Source: Nitrospinae bacterium bin107
GTDB lineage: Bacteria > UBA8248
Assembly: GCA_002238965.1 (NCBI GenBank)
Contig: MPNJ01000004.1
Span: forward strand, 186,001 to 250,000
Direction: 5' to 3'
DNA: 64,000 nucleotides
The translations under genes were made by a program, and so were the position numbers. The first letter of the stretch is position 1; the number at the start of each line of letters is the position of its first letter. This document shows, in pieces, positions 1 through 8,339 of the stretch. The notes under the pieces are model-generated. The model was given only the letters and a program-made list of their open reading frames with translations, searched no databases and was not told the origin of the DNA.

Positions 1-1
1 G

Positions 2-457
2 GCGAGCGCCATGCCGACCCACAACCACCCGGAGGGAATCAAGGGCGCGGAAGCGACCGCATGGACAATCTGGAGCGCGCGCATGGGGGTGGCGCCGGAA
101 ACGCTGCGAGAAGAACTCGCACGCCGCTACGGGTATGACCTCTCGCGCACGTGTGATGAAATCCGCCCGGAATACTGCTTCGATGAGACATGCCAGGGGA
201 CCTGCCCACAAGCCTTCACCGCCGCACTCGAGGCTGAGAGCTTCGAGGACGCGCTTCGTCTCGCTGTTTCTCTCGGCGGGGATGCAGATACGCTCGCGGC
301 CATTGCGGGAAGCATTGCCGAGGCCCGCTTCGGTGTTCCAAAAAATCTGTACGGAGAAATTCTCGGATATCTCGACGAGCCCCTGCGAGGGGCGGTCGTG
401 CGCTTTTACGACAGGCTGAAAGAAAAAGGAGTCTTCCGTGAAGCGCAGGACGCCTGA
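2..457 (+). CDS. ADP-ribosylglycohydrolase family protein, C-terminal part (5' end outside window)
   Basis: The frame is open to the window edge, so the ATG at 11 is probably internal and the gene starts upstream. Two blocks typical of the DraG/ADP-ribosylglycohydrolase fold are visible: THNHPEGIKGA near the left end, and SLGGDADTLAAIAGSI about 85 residues later, whose GGDADT carries the metal-binding aspartates. The family is a Mg-dependent cytosolic hydrolase that removes ADP-ribose from proteins or small substrates. The substrate cannot be told. It ends about 90 bases before a TRAP transporter operon with its own possible promoter, so there is no clear functional link. Confidence 0.85.
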   Translation, partial: ASAMPTHNHPEGIKGAEATAWTIWSARMGVAPETLREELARRYGYDLSRTCDEIRPEYCFDETCQGTCPQAFTAALEAESFEDALRLAVSLGGDADTLAAIAGSIAEARFGVPKNLYGEILGYLDEPLRGAVVRFYDRLKEKGVFREAQDA

Positions 458-493
458 GTCCATCCTACCCCACCACGCAACCCTCTGCTGGCA

Positions 494-523
494 TTGACCG
501 CTTAAGTCAAAACAAACTAAACT
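494..523 (+). promoter_or_regulatory. Possible sigma-70 promoter for the TRAP operon
   Basis: TTGACC (494-499) and TAAACT (518-523) are separated by 18 bases, in the only gap between the upstream hydrolase gene and dctQ. A start about 7 bases downstream would give a leader of roughly 20 bases. Prediction from sequence only. Confidence 0.35.
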
Positions 524-550
524 GCTTCCATACACAAATTAACGACAGGC

Positions 551-1081
551 ATGCGGCTCCATTCCTCGCAAGATGGGAAGCCAAACGTGCGAAACATCGA
601 ACGAAATGTCTCATGGTTACTTCTGCTCGCACTCACCCTCATGCTTACGGCCCAGATCATCGCGCGCTACGTTTTCTACACCTCCATCAACTGGATCGAA
701 GAGTTTTCGCGCATCGTTTTCGTCTGGTTTATCTATCTTTCGATCAGCTGGATCATCATTCAGGGCCGGCACATTCGCGTCACCGCGCTCGACATGATCC
801 TGCCGGATTTATGGAAGTCGTCGTTCTCCATCTTCGCCGACTCCCTTTGGCTCTGCTTCAATATCGTCATGACCTACTACGGATTTCTTTTCGTCTGGAG
901 TGAAATCGAGAATTATTCGGAAACAGACGTTCTCGAAATTCCGGAAGCGATCGTTCACGGCATCATACCCGTGGGCTTCGCTCTCATGTCGATCCGCCTC
1001 GCCTTCCACATGTACCGGGTCTACATTCTGGGCGGCCCCGAGGTTCTCTACCAAACGGAAAAACTGGACGAAGAAGTATGA
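551..1081 (+). CDS. dctQ: TRAP transporter small permease (DctQ family)
   Basis: A 176-residue protein with four hydrophobic segments (about residues 19-40, 52-72, 90-115 and 135-158) and the DctQ pattern of an NWIEEFSR segment after the first helix. DctQ is the small membrane subunit that pairs with DctM in sodium-driven, binding-protein-dependent uptake of carboxylates and similar acids. Its TGA stop overlaps the ATG of dctM by four bases, so the subunits are translationally coupled. It is first of a Q-M-P operon. The substrate is unknown. The ATG at 551 is the first start in frame, and its ribosome site is weak. Confidence 0.92.
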   Translation: MRLHSSQDGKPNVRNIERNVSWLLLLALTLMLTAQIIARYVFYTSINWIEEFSRIVFVWFIYLSISWIIIQGRHIRVTALDMILPDLWKSSFSIFADSLWLCFNIVMTYYGFLFVWSEIENYSETDVLEIPEAIVHGIIPVGFALMSIRLAFHMYRVYILGGPEVLYQTEKLDEEV

Positions 1082-2364
1082 ACATGCCCCTCGTTCTGCT
1101 CGGTTCGCTGGCCATCTTCCTGGCATTGCGCGTACCCATCGGCGTCGCCCTCGGCACCGCGTCGGTCCTGGTTTACTGGCTGACGGACTTGCCGCTGGAG
1201 AGCCTCGCCCTCTCCTACTACGACGGGCTGGACAAGTTCCCCTTCATCGCCGTTCCCATGTTCCTGCTTGCGGGCGCGCTCATGGAAAAAGGGGGCATCA
1301 GCAAAAGGCTGATCTCGGTGGCCGACTGCCTGGTGGGAAACGTCCGGGGCGGCCTCGCCCACGTCACCATACTCGCGTGCATGCTTTTTTCCGCCATTTC
1401 GGGCTCCGGCCCCGCCACGACGGCCGCCGTGGGGGGCATCATGATCCCCACCATGCTCCGCCGCCATTACGACAGAAATTACTCGGGGGCCGTATCGGCA
1501 TGCGGCGGCACGCTGGGAATCCTGATCCCTCCGAGCGGAGCCCTCATCGTATACGGCGTGAGCGCGGACGAGTCAGTCACCCGTTTGTTCGTTGCGGGTT
1601 TTTTGCCCGGCCTCATCCTGGGCTGCATGCTGATGATCTGCGCGTCCTTCATGGCGCGCCACAAGACGCCGAACGAACCGGGCGAGCCGTTCAACCTCGC
1701 TCGCACGCTGCGCACGGTATGGGACTCCCGCTGGGCGTTGATGGCGCCGGTCGTAATTCTCGGCGGCATCTACGGCGGCTTCGTCACGCCGACGGAGAGC
1801 GCCGTCATCGCCGTGCTCTACGGCTATGCGATCGGTGCTTTCGTGTACAAGGAACTGGACTGGAAGACGACGCAGGATTGCCTGGAGATCGCTTCGCTCA
1901 TCACCGGAACCATCGCCATCATCTGGGGGGCGTCGCTGGCGTATGGGGAGTTGATCACCATCCACCAGATCCCCCAGATGGTCACCGCGTTCATCAAAAC
2001 CATGACGACGTCGCCCTTCCTCATCCTCATCTTGATCAGCCTGTTCCTCACTTTCGTGGGGATGTGGCTCAACACGATGGCGCAGATCATCATCCTGACG
2101 CCCCTGTTCCTCCCGGTCGTCAAGTCCGTAGGCATAGACCCCATCCACTTCGGCATCGTTTTCGTGGTGAACTGCGAGATCGGCTATCTCACGCCACCGC
2201 TGGGAACGAGTCTGTTCGTCGCCCTGGGCATCGCGGACACGACGCTGGGCGCCATCGCCAAAGCCGTTCTGCCCTTCATCGCGACGATGTTCTTAGCCGT
2301 TCTCATTTTCTCGTATTTCCCCAGCATCTCCCTCATCCTGCCGAATCTGCTCTTCGGCAGATGA
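1078..2364 (+). CDS. dctM: TRAP transporter large permease (DctM family)
   Basis: 428 residues, the usual length for DctM, hydrophobic throughout with about 12 membrane segments. Recognisable DctM features are the SGSGPATTAAVGGIM loop near residue 105, the IPPSGALIVYG loop near residue 150, and the late repeat EIGYLTPPLGTSLFV near residue 365. DctM forms the elevator-type translocation domain of the TRAP system and moves substrate with sodium. It overlaps dctQ by four bases and is followed 25 bases later by its binding protein gene. All three are read as one unit. Confidence 0.95.
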   Translation: MNMPLVLLGSLAIFLALRVPIGVALGTASVLVYWLTDLPLESLALSYYDGLDKFPFIAVPMFLLAGALMEKGGISKRLISVADCLVGNVRGGLAHVTILACMLFSAISGSGPATTAAVGGIMIPTMLRRHYDRNYSGAVSACGGTLGILIPPSGALIVYGVSADESVTRLFVAGFLPGLILGCMLMICASFMARHKTPNEPGEPFNLARTLRTVWDSRWALMAPVVILGGIYGGFVTPTESAVIAVLYGYAIGAFVYKELDWKTTQDCLEIASLITGTIAIIWGASLAYGELITIHQIPQMVTAFIKTMTTSPFLILILISLFLTFVGMWLNTMAQIIILTPLFLPVVKSVGIDPIHFGIVFVVNCEIGYLTPPLGTSLFVALGIADTTLGAIAKAVLPFIATMFLAVLIFSYFPSISLILPNLLFGR

Positions 2365-2389
2365 GGAACGAACCCAAAGGAGGCAAGAC

Positions 2390-3400
2390 ATGCGACATCT
2401 GAAAAAAGGTTTTACGATGATCATGGGCGTCATTCTCATCGCGGGTCTGGTCGGCATCACGGTTCCTCGGGCCGAGGCCGCAAAGTATGTGATGAAGTTC
2501 GCCCACAACAGCCCCCCGAAACCCGACATGCTCTACACGGCAGCCGCCACGACCTTTCAGAACTACCTGCGCATCTACACCGCTGGGGAAGCCGACACCC
2601 AGATATTCCCCTCCTCCCAGCTCGGGAAGGACAGCATCGCCGCGAAGAAGGTCCAACTCGGGTCGGTGCAGATGCAGACGGTCGTGACGAACAATATCTC
2701 CCGTTTCGACCGCCGGATAGACGTCTACACGCTTCCCTTCCTTTTCAAGAACTTCAGGAGCGCCGCCAAGGTGTTGAACAGCGACATCGGCAAGACAATC
2801 GCCGAGAACTACAGGAAGAAATCCGGCATCCGCATCCTGAGTTCCTGGCCGTGCTCATTCCGAAAAATGGCGAACAGCAAGCACCCCATCCTGAAGCCGT
2901 CCGACCTGGGCGACCTGCGCATGCGCATCGCCAAGAACCCGGTTATGGTCGAGACCTACAAGTCATTCGGTGGGAGCACCATCGGCATGGCGCCGACCGA
3001 GGTCTTCAGCGCTCTGGCCCAGAAGGTCGTCGACGGCCAGGACGGCGGGACAACCTGGCAGTGGTCGATGAAGTTCTACGAAGTGCAGAAGTACATGTCG
3101 GTCACCAACCATCAATTGACGGTGTGCGTGATCACCATCAACGACAAGTACTTCAGCGGACTCCCCAAGAATATCCAGAAAGGCGTCCAGAAGGCTGCGA
3201 CCGACAGCACGGCATGGCTGACCAGCTATTCCGAGACTCTCGATAAAGAGCTGGTCGGCAAGTTCGAAGCCAAGGGCCTCAAAATTGATTATCCCGACCT
3301 CAAGCCCTTCGTAGATGCCGTGAAGCCGGTTTACAAGAAATTCGGCGAGAAGCTCGGCGGCATGACCCTCATCAACAAGATCCTCGACATGCAAAAATAG
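2390..3400 (+). CDS. dctP: TRAP transporter substrate-binding protein (DctP family)
   Basis: 336 residues. A strong ribosome site (AAAGGAGG, 2376-2383) precedes the ATG. The N terminus is a classic Sec signal (KK, a hydrophobic run, then PRAEAA near residue 31), so the mature protein is periplasmic. DctP hallmarks follow: a FAHNSPP start of the mature part, the LPFLF segment near residue 118, the LRMRI segment near residue 174 with the arginine that usually binds the substrate carboxylate, and a GGTTWQWS block. It captures an organic acid and delivers it to DctQM. The ligand is not predictable from sequence. Confidence 0.95.
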   Translation: MRHLKKGFTMIMGVILIAGLVGITVPRAEAAKYVMKFAHNSPPKPDMLYTAAATTFQNYLRIYTAGEADTQIFPSSQLGKDSIAAKKVQLGSVQMQTVVTNNISRFDRRIDVYTLPFLFKNFRSAAKVLNSDIGKTIAENYRKKSGIRILSSWPCSFRKMANSKHPILKPSDLGDLRMRIAKNPVMVETYKSFGGSTIGMAPTEVFSALAQKVVDGQDGGTTWQWSMKFYEVQKYMSVTNHQLTVCVITINDKYFSGLPKNIQKGVQKAATDSTAWLTSYSETLDKELVGKFEAKGLKIDYPDLKPFVDAVKPVYKKFGEKLGGMTLINKILDMQK

Positions 3401-3413
3401 CGGAATCCCTGCG

Positions 3414-3450
3414 GCGCGCGGCGGCTTCCGGGTCGCCGCGCGCTTTTTTT
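3414..3450 (+). terminator. Rho-independent terminator of the dctQMP operon
   Basis: A perfect 10-bp GC-only stem (3414-3423 with 3434-3443) around a 10-base loop is followed directly by seven T (3444-3450). It starts 14 bases after the dctP stop and closes the operon. It also separates it from the dehydrogenase gene that follows. Confidence 0.9.
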
Positions 3451-3471
3451 CTCAACTAAAGGATAAGCACA

Positions 3472-4227
3472 ATGAGAAGTTTCGAGGGACAAAGCGCCAT
3501 CGTCACGGGCGCGGCGACGGGCATCGGTGAATCCACGGCGAGAATCCTCGCCCAGAGAGGGGCTGCGGTCACCGTCATGGATTTCGACGCGGAGGGCGCC
3601 GAAGCCGTCACGAATTCCATCAACGAAAGCGGAGGCGCGGCTCACTCCGCCGTCGTCGACCTCACCGACTGGGAGGCGACCGAAACCGCAGTCAACGAGG
3701 CACACCGCCGGGCAGGCCGTATTGACGTTCTCGTGCACAGCGCTGGTGGTTTTCCGCAATACGTGGGCCTCCTCGAATGTCCCGTAGAGGCCTGGGACGG
3801 CGTGGTGAACTCGAACCTGAAATCGATGTTCTATCTCCTGAAAGCCGCGGCTCCCCTGATGGTGGCGGCGAACTACGGGCGCTTCGTCACGCTCTCGAGC
3901 ATGGCCGCGCGCAGCGGCGTGAACCCCAATCCGCCGCATTACACCGCCGCCAAAGCGGGGGTACTCGGCCTGACCCGCCAGGCGGCGCGGGAACTCGGCC
4001 CGCACGGCGTCACCGTAAACGCCGTGGCCCCCGCCAACGTGCAGACGCCGCGAGGGCTCAAAATCAGAACCCCCGAGCGCATCGCCCACATCGAAAAATC
4101 ATCGCCTGTGGGCAGACTCTCGGAATCCCGCGAGATAGCCGAAGCCGTCGTTTTCCTTTGCAGCAGGGAGGCGGCCTACATCACCGGCGTCACGCTCGAC
4201 GTGAACGGCGGGGCAACGATGGTGTGA
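3472..4227 (+). CDS. Short-chain dehydrogenase/reductase (SDR) family oxidoreductase
   Basis: 251 residues, typical of classical SDRs. The Rossmann motif TGAATGIG is at residues 12-19, an HSAGG block replaces NNAG at about 89-93, and the catalytic set is N115, S142/S143, Y157 and K161. The D37-F-D pattern after beta-2 suggests NAD rather than NADP. The C-terminal ITGVTLDVNGGATMV is the standard SDR tail. It is a cytosolic oxidoreductase of FabG-like type, and the substrate cannot be assigned. AAGGAT just upstream of the ATG is the ribosome site. It lies after the TRAP terminator, so it has separate expression. Confidence 0.93.
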   Translation: MRSFEGQSAIVTGAATGIGESTARILAQRGAAVTVMDFDAEGAEAVTNSINESGGAAHSAVVDLTDWEATETAVNEAHRRAGRIDVLVHSAGGFPQYVGLLECPVEAWDGVVNSNLKSMFYLLKAAAPLMVAANYGRFVTLSSMAARSGVNPNPPHYTAAKAGVLGLTRQAARELGPHGVTVNAVAPANVQTPRGLKIRTPERIAHIEKSSPVGRLSESREIAEAVVFLCSREAAYITGVTLDVNGGATMV

Positions 4228-4359
4228 TAGGGCCTGCTCTCTCGCCGCCTAAACGGGTTTTGGTTCAAGCAGGCAGGTATCCCCTCTTCCAAAAAAAATC
4301 ACCGCCAGTTTTTAGCAGGGGCGATTCGGTGGATGCGGTTCCTGAAAACTCGTCCGGAC

Positions 4360-4758
4360 TTATCGGGTGCGCTGCTCCTCCAGCACTTCCCTCATGATGG
4401 TTCGTATCTGTTGCGGCGTGAGAAGTTTTTCTTTCAGCATTTTCAGATCATCTTTGGTCGCCACCGTTTGGAAATCTGCATGCATTTGGGCCTTGAAGGC
4501 GTTCAGGTCCGCGTGGAGTTGCTTCAGTCGCTCGTCCAGACTCATTTTGACTTCGGTGATTTGCTTCTGGAGCTGCCCGTCCACTCCGTCGAGTCTTTTG
4601 ACTTCCGCGTCCATTTTCGCAACCACGGGCTTTACTTCGGCCTGGGCGATATAGAGCAACCCGCCTCCCAAGATGGCGAATTTCGCCACCGGAGAACCTA
4701 TCCAAAGCAACCACCAATGAAGCGTTTTCATTTTAGCCGCTGTTTTCTCTTTTTCCAT
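4360..4758 (-). CDS. Small membrane-anchored coiled-coil protein, function unknown
   Basis: 132 residues with no family I recognise. A lysine-rich N terminus is followed by one hydrophobic segment (about residues 14-36). The rest is charged and heptad-like (about 40-100, rich in K, E, L and Q), as expected of a coiled coil, and it ends in a basic/acidic tail. An AGAGGA ribosome site lies 6 bases before the ATG, which supports it over the overlapping plus-strand frame. Likely an inner-membrane protein with a cytosolic or periplasmic coiled coil. It is convergent with the SDR gene and stands alone. Confidence 0.6.
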   Translation of the reverse strand: MEKEKTAAKMKTLHWWLLWIGSPVAKFAILGGGLLYIAQAEVKPVVAKMDAEVKRLDGVDGQLQKQITEVKMSLDERLKQLHADLNAFKAQMHADFQTVATKDDLKMLKEKLLTPQQIRTIMREVLEEQRTR

Positions 4759-5048
4759 GTTGAGTCCTCTGTCCGATCAGTATCGTCGTTTCTTACACAT
4801 GCTTCCCTCTGAATAACAAGGATAAGTCGCTAGAACGTGTAGTTCAATCACTCCCTTGTTGCCATGGTACCGATACCCTCAAGACAGAAATCGCCCGCGT
4901 CCAAAGAGAACTTGGCGATTATCTCACCTGTAGGGGCCGTATACATGTGGCCCATCGCTGGAAGGCGATAAGGCTGGGTCGCATGTATACGACCCCTACA
5001 CAAGGATTAATGCTTTCGTGGATTTGCGTGGGGCTTTCGGTCGTTTTC
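4759..5048. other. Intergenic region holding a long imperfect hairpin
   Basis: About 290 bases with no convincing gene. Its main content is the inverted repeat at 4929-5000, listed separately. The plus-strand frame that runs through its right half continues inside the SucD-like gene and has no coding signs of its own. Confidence 0.6.
4929..5000. repeat. Palindromic intergenic repeat (GTAGGGG type)
   Basis: 19-base arms at 4929-4947 and 4982-5000 are reverse complements with one mismatch. The inner part folds further (ATCGC at 4954-4958 with GCGAT at 4965-4969). The whole 72 bases can form one long hairpin with TGTAGGGG at the ends. It sits between the ends of two convergent-side minus genes. 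It resembles short dispersed palindromes seen in many uncultured-lineage genomes, and a second GTAGGG-ended palindrome lies at 14371-14402. Confidence 0.75.
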
Positions 5049-5948
5049 TTAAGCTCTCTGGAGGGCTTGTTGCACGAGGGGCACGACTTGGGAGAATCGC
5101 TCGGCGACGAGGACGCCCGCCTCTTTCAGGAGCCTTTTCTTGCCCGAGGGTGCGCCGCGGCCCCGCTCGATGAGCGCGCCGGTGTGGCTCACGCTCGCGG
5201 GCGTGGGCGAGGTTTCCCAGAACTCGCCGGGGATCATCGCCACGACGGGTTTCGTGAATCCGCCCGAATCGATGAAGCGCGCCGCCTCTTCTTCCCTGTC
5301 CGTGCCGGGTTCGCCGAACATGACGACGACGCGCGTCTCGGGATCATCCTCAAACAGGGCGAGCATCTCGACGAAGGCGGAGCCGATTAAAAGATCACCG
5401 CCCAGGGCCACGTAGGTGCTCTGGCCGATTCCCTCTCTCGTCAGGAACAGACATATCTCCGCCCCCATGCCCCCGCTCCTGCTCACCACGCCCACGGGGC
5501 CGGGGTGGAACATGAGGTCGGGCACCTCGCCCCCCGTGCCGCCGAGCTTCGCCTTGCCGGGGCTCACCATGCCCTGGCTGTTGGGGCCGATGACGAAGGT
5601 TCCCAACTGCTTCGCGCGCGTAAGCAGCGTGCAGGCGTCGTGGTGCGGCACGCCCTCGGCGAGAATGTGCACGGTGGGCACGCCCGCCTCGATGGCTTCT
5701 AAAGCCGCCTCGCGCACGAAACGCGCCGGCACGAAGAGCACGGAAAGGTCCACCTCGTGGTCCTTCAGTGCGTCCGCCACGGCGCCGTAGACCGGCACGC
5801 CGCCCACCGACTCGCCCCCTTTTCCCGGAGACACGCCCGCCACCACGCGGGTGCCGTAGTCCGTCATGGTGGGCAGAAGCCGCCTCGCCTCGGCCCCCGT
5901 GGCTCCCTGCACGAGCACGCGGGTATCTGAATCCAGCAGAATGCTCAA
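5049..5948 (-). CDS. Succinyl-CoA ligase alpha subunit-like CoA-binding protein (SucD-like)
   Basis: 299 residues, close to SucD length. The N-terminal CoA-binding Rossmann domain starts SILLDSDTRVLVQGATG and includes PGKGG at about 41-45. The ligase domain has GPNSQGMVSPGK at 121-132 and SRSGG at 156-160. The phosphohistidine motif is SHTGALI with H255, where SucD usually has GHAGA. So the catalytic histidine is kept. Its start overlaps the stop of the SucC-like gene by four bases (ATGA), as in sucCD operons. The acid activated could be succinate, malate or another; sequence divergence from standard SucD leaves this open. Confidence 0.85.
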   Translation of the reverse strand: MSILLDSDTRVLVQGATGAEARRLLPTMTDYGTRVVAGVSPGKGGESVGGVPVYGAVADALKDHEVDLSVLFVPARFVREAALEAIEAGVPTVHILAEGVPHHDACTLLTRAKQLGTFVIGPNSQGMVSPGKAKLGGTGGEVPDLMFHPGPVGVVSRSGGMGAEICLFLTREGIGQSTYVALGGDLLIGSAFVEMLALFEDDPETRVVVMFGEPGTDREEEAARFIDSGGFTKPVVAMIPGEFWETSPTPASVSHTGALIERGRGAPSGKKRLLKEAGVLVAERFSQVVPLVQQALQRA

Positions 5949-7171
5949 CTTTCATTGCTCCCGTAGCTGCGCGCAACGATCCGCCGCGCCAGGTCTTCTA
6001 TCGACGCCTCATCCTCATGCCATTCCACGCCCGGCACCTCGGCGATGAGTTTTCTGGCTTCCTCCACTCCCGGACCGGCGTAGCGGATGATGACGGGGAA
6101 TTTTTCGAAATCGAGTTTCGCCTCCTTGAGCGCGCGAACCACGCCCGCGACTTTAATATCCACCCGCGTGAAATTGCTCACGTTCCCCGCCAGGAGAAGC
6201 CCCTTGATGCCGGGCTTCGAGAGCACGGCCTTCACCGCCTGGCGCATTTTCTCTTCATATCGCCCGGGCGTGATGTCGAACGTGGTGGCCGGTTTGCCTC
6301 CTGAATCCAACAGGGCTTCCAGGCTGGAGAGGCCATACCCCCCGCCGGTGACCATGAAGCCGATGTCGCCGTCCATTTCGCTGAAGCGGATTGCGCCCAC
6401 ATGGGGGTCGATGGCGTCGATATCACGCATGCGCATCTCGAGCTCCGTGAAAGGCCGCCAGCCGTTTCCGCCCTCAACGCCCAGCTTGGCCTCAAGCTCC
6501 GGATGTCGGAAGAGCGCCTGCGCGTCTAGCTGCACCACGCCCGCCGCCGCCAACACGCGGCCATCGGCCAGTTCCGCCAGCGGGTTCACCTCTATCATCT
6601 CGCAGTCATGGGCGCAGAAGACTCCATACATGGCGCACACAGCACTTGCGACCTGCCCGGCGAGTTCGCCCGAGAGACCCGCGCGCGCCACCAGTTCGAG
6701 AGCGTCTTCGCCCTTCAAGCCCTCCAGAATGTTCACGGACCACTCGAGCAGCTTGTCGGGGTGATGTTCGGCCAACTCCTCCACGTCCACGCCGCCTTCG
6801 GCGCTGAAGAGGATGAGCGGGCATTTTCCCGGCGCATCGAAGGAGATGGAGCAGAAAATCTCGCGCGCGATGTCGAGCGCTTCCATCACGATGAGTTTAT
6901 TGACGGGAAAGCGCCGCACCTCCATGCCCAGGATGGCCGAAGCATGCGCGCGGGCCTCATCCGCCGAGCCGGCGAATTTGACCGCGCCCGCCTTCCCGCG
7001 CTTGCCGACCGGCACGAGCGCCTTGATGACGGCGCGCCCGCCCATGCGCTCAAAGGCGCGTGCGGCTTCTTCTGCTTCCGTGCAGACTTCGAAACTAGGC
7101 ACGGGGAGACCGCCTTCGCCCAGAAGCGCTAAAGAGTCGTTTTCCAGAAGGCGGGACAAGAGGGTCTCCAT
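5945..7171 (-). CDS. Succinyl-CoA ligase beta subunit-like ATP-grasp protein (SucC-like)
   Basis: 408 residues with an N-terminal ATP-grasp domain (lysine-rich GKRGKAGAVKFA near residues 56-67, MIEVNPLAEL near 190) and a C-terminal CoA-ligase domain (FMVTGGGYG near 270, the GNVSNFTRVD segment near 330). SucC normally has GIFGGI and GGAS there, so this is a divergent member. It binds nucleotide and phosphorylates the histidine of the alpha subunit encoded immediately downstream. No clear ribosome site precedes the ATG at 7171. A separate acyl-CoA specificity such as malate-CoA ligase is possible. Confidence 0.8.
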   Translation of the reverse strand: METLLSRLLENDSLALLGEGGLPVPSFEVCTEAEEAARAFERMGGRAVIKALVPVGKRGKAGAVKFAGSADEARAHASAILGMEVRRFPVNKLIVMEALDIAREIFCSISFDAPGKCPLILFSAEGGVDVEELAEHHPDKLLEWSVNILEGLKGEDALELVARAGLSGELAGQVASAVCAMYGVFCAHDCEMIEVNPLAELADGRVLAAAGVVQLDAQALFRHPELEAKLGVEGGNGWRPFTELEMRMRDIDAIDPHVGAIRFSEMDGDIGFMVTGGGYGLSSLEALLDSGGKPATTFDITPGRYEEKMRQAVKAVLSKPGIKGLLLAGNVSNFTRVDIKVAGVVRALKEAKLDFEKFPVIIRYAGPGVEEARKLIAEVPGVEWHEDEASIEDLARRIVARSYGSNES

Positions 7172-7220
7172 TCAGAATGCGTTCGGCGCGTTTTCGCGAG
7201 AAAACCTGCAAGATGCGCAC

Positions 7221-7249
7221 TAGCTAGCATTCAGGGCTTTTGACGTCAA
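7221..7249 (-). promoter_or_regulatory. Possible promoter of the SucCD-like operon
   Basis: On the minus strand TTGACG (7249-7244) stands 17 bases from TAGCTA (7226-7221), about 50 bases before the SucC-like ATG. The -35 is good and the -10 poor. Confidence 0.25.
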
Positions 7250-7316
7250 GATTTGCAGGGAAAGCGCAGCCATCACCTCCCGCTGGATATCGAGCGCGCG
7301 CCCCGCTTCCAGCGCC

Positions 7317-8339
7317 TCAGCCGCATTTCATCGCGGGGCGAACCACCTGGTGAAGCGTGCTGCCGCTGCTGCCGCCCATCCGGGTGCCGCCGCCGGGCAG
7401 GTGGATCCAGCCATTCAGGTAAACCAGCCCTGTGACGCCGTGCACGGGAAAGGGCATATCGGGCAAACGCGTCCAGCGGTCGGTTTTTGGATTATAGACC
7501 TCGTGGTGAGGGAAAACGCCGGTCGGACTCGCCGTCGGATGTTCGCCGCCGAAAGTATGGAAACAGCCGTTCACTTCAATACCGTTGTTTCCGCTTCGCT
7601 CATAGGACATCGGCCTCCTGGCGCTCCACCTGTTGCTTACGGGATCGTACACCTCGAGCACCGCCGTTATCTTGCTCCGAAAGCCGCCGCCGAAGCGCCC
7701 TCCGGCAACATAGAGTTTGCCGTCGATCGCCGCCGCCGCCATGTGATTTCGGGGCGTCGGCAAATCGGGCAGCACCGTCCATTTATCGGCCTTCGGGTCG
7801 TAGACGGCGAAATCGCGCCCGCGCGGCGGACGACCGCCGGCGACGTAAATCTTGCCGCCGATAACACCGTGCGCCATCGCACTGCGCGCCGTCGGCATCG
7901 GTGCGCGCGATGTCCACTTCTTCGTCCTGGGATCGAAGGCGTTGACGGCCGACGTGTAGAGGGATTTCGTCCTCCGGCCGCCGGCATTCGTCTGCCCGCC
8001 GATCACGTAGAGAATCCCGTCGAGACCGACTGCCGAGGAATGGTTGATCGTGGTCGGATAGTGGGTCGTCAGGCTCCACGTGTCGGACTTTGTGTCGTAG
8101 ACCTGGACGGTGTCTACACTGACCCGCGTCGAGGGGTAACCCCCGACAACGTAGATTTTCCCGTCAAGATAAGCGACCGCCATTTCCGAATTAGGCTCGA
8201 TGAGCGCCGCTCGCTTGCCCCATTCCGGCTTTTGAATCGTCTGGGCCGACGACTCTGACCCGTAGAAACACATGGCCAACATACCCAGGACGAGAACAGC
8301 TATGGCGTCCTTGCGAACGCCCCGGCCCGAAATCGCCAT
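7317..8339 (-). CDS. Exported Kelch-repeat protein
   Basis: About 340 residues. ATG at 8339 is preferred, with GGAGGG upstream; a GTG one codon earlier is possible. An N-terminal signal peptide (basic start, hydrophobic AVLVLGMLAMCF, cleavage near SSAQ) is followed by at least five Kelch repeats. Each shows the signature of paired glycines (IYVVGG, LYVIGG, IYVAGG, LYVAGG) followed by a VYDP/W turn. Together they should make a beta-propeller, here periplasmic or secreted. Kelch propellers bind proteins or sugars or serve as oxidase scaffolds. No catalytic domain is fused, so the role is unknown. Confidence 0.88.
   Translation of the reverse strand: MAISGRGVRKDAIAVLVLGMLAMCFYGSESSAQTIQKPEWGKRAALIEPNSEMAVAYLDGKIYVVGGYPSTRVSVDTVQVYDTKSDTWSLTTHYPTTINHSSAVGLDGILYVIGGQTNAGGRRTKSLYTSAVNAFDPRTKKWTSRAPMPTARSAMAHGVIGGKIYVAGGRPPRGRDFAVYDPKADKWTVLPDLPTPRNHMAAAAIDGKLYVAGGRFGGGFRSKITAVLEVYDPVSNRWSARRPMSYERSGNNGIEVNGCFHTFGGEHPTASPTGVFPHHEVYNPKTDRWTRLPDMPFPVHGVTGLVYLNGWIHLPGGGTRMGGSSGSTLHQVVRPAMKCG

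Noticed and set aside
900-2402. Long plus-strand frame of 500 codons.
   Set aside because: Shadow of dctM; composition is arginine/histidine/proline-rich as expected of an out-of-frame read of a GC-rich membrane protein gene.
4333-4812. Plus-strand frame of 159 codons opposite the small coiled-coil gene.
   Set aside because: The minus-strand reading has a ribosome site, membrane helix and heptad pattern; this one has none.
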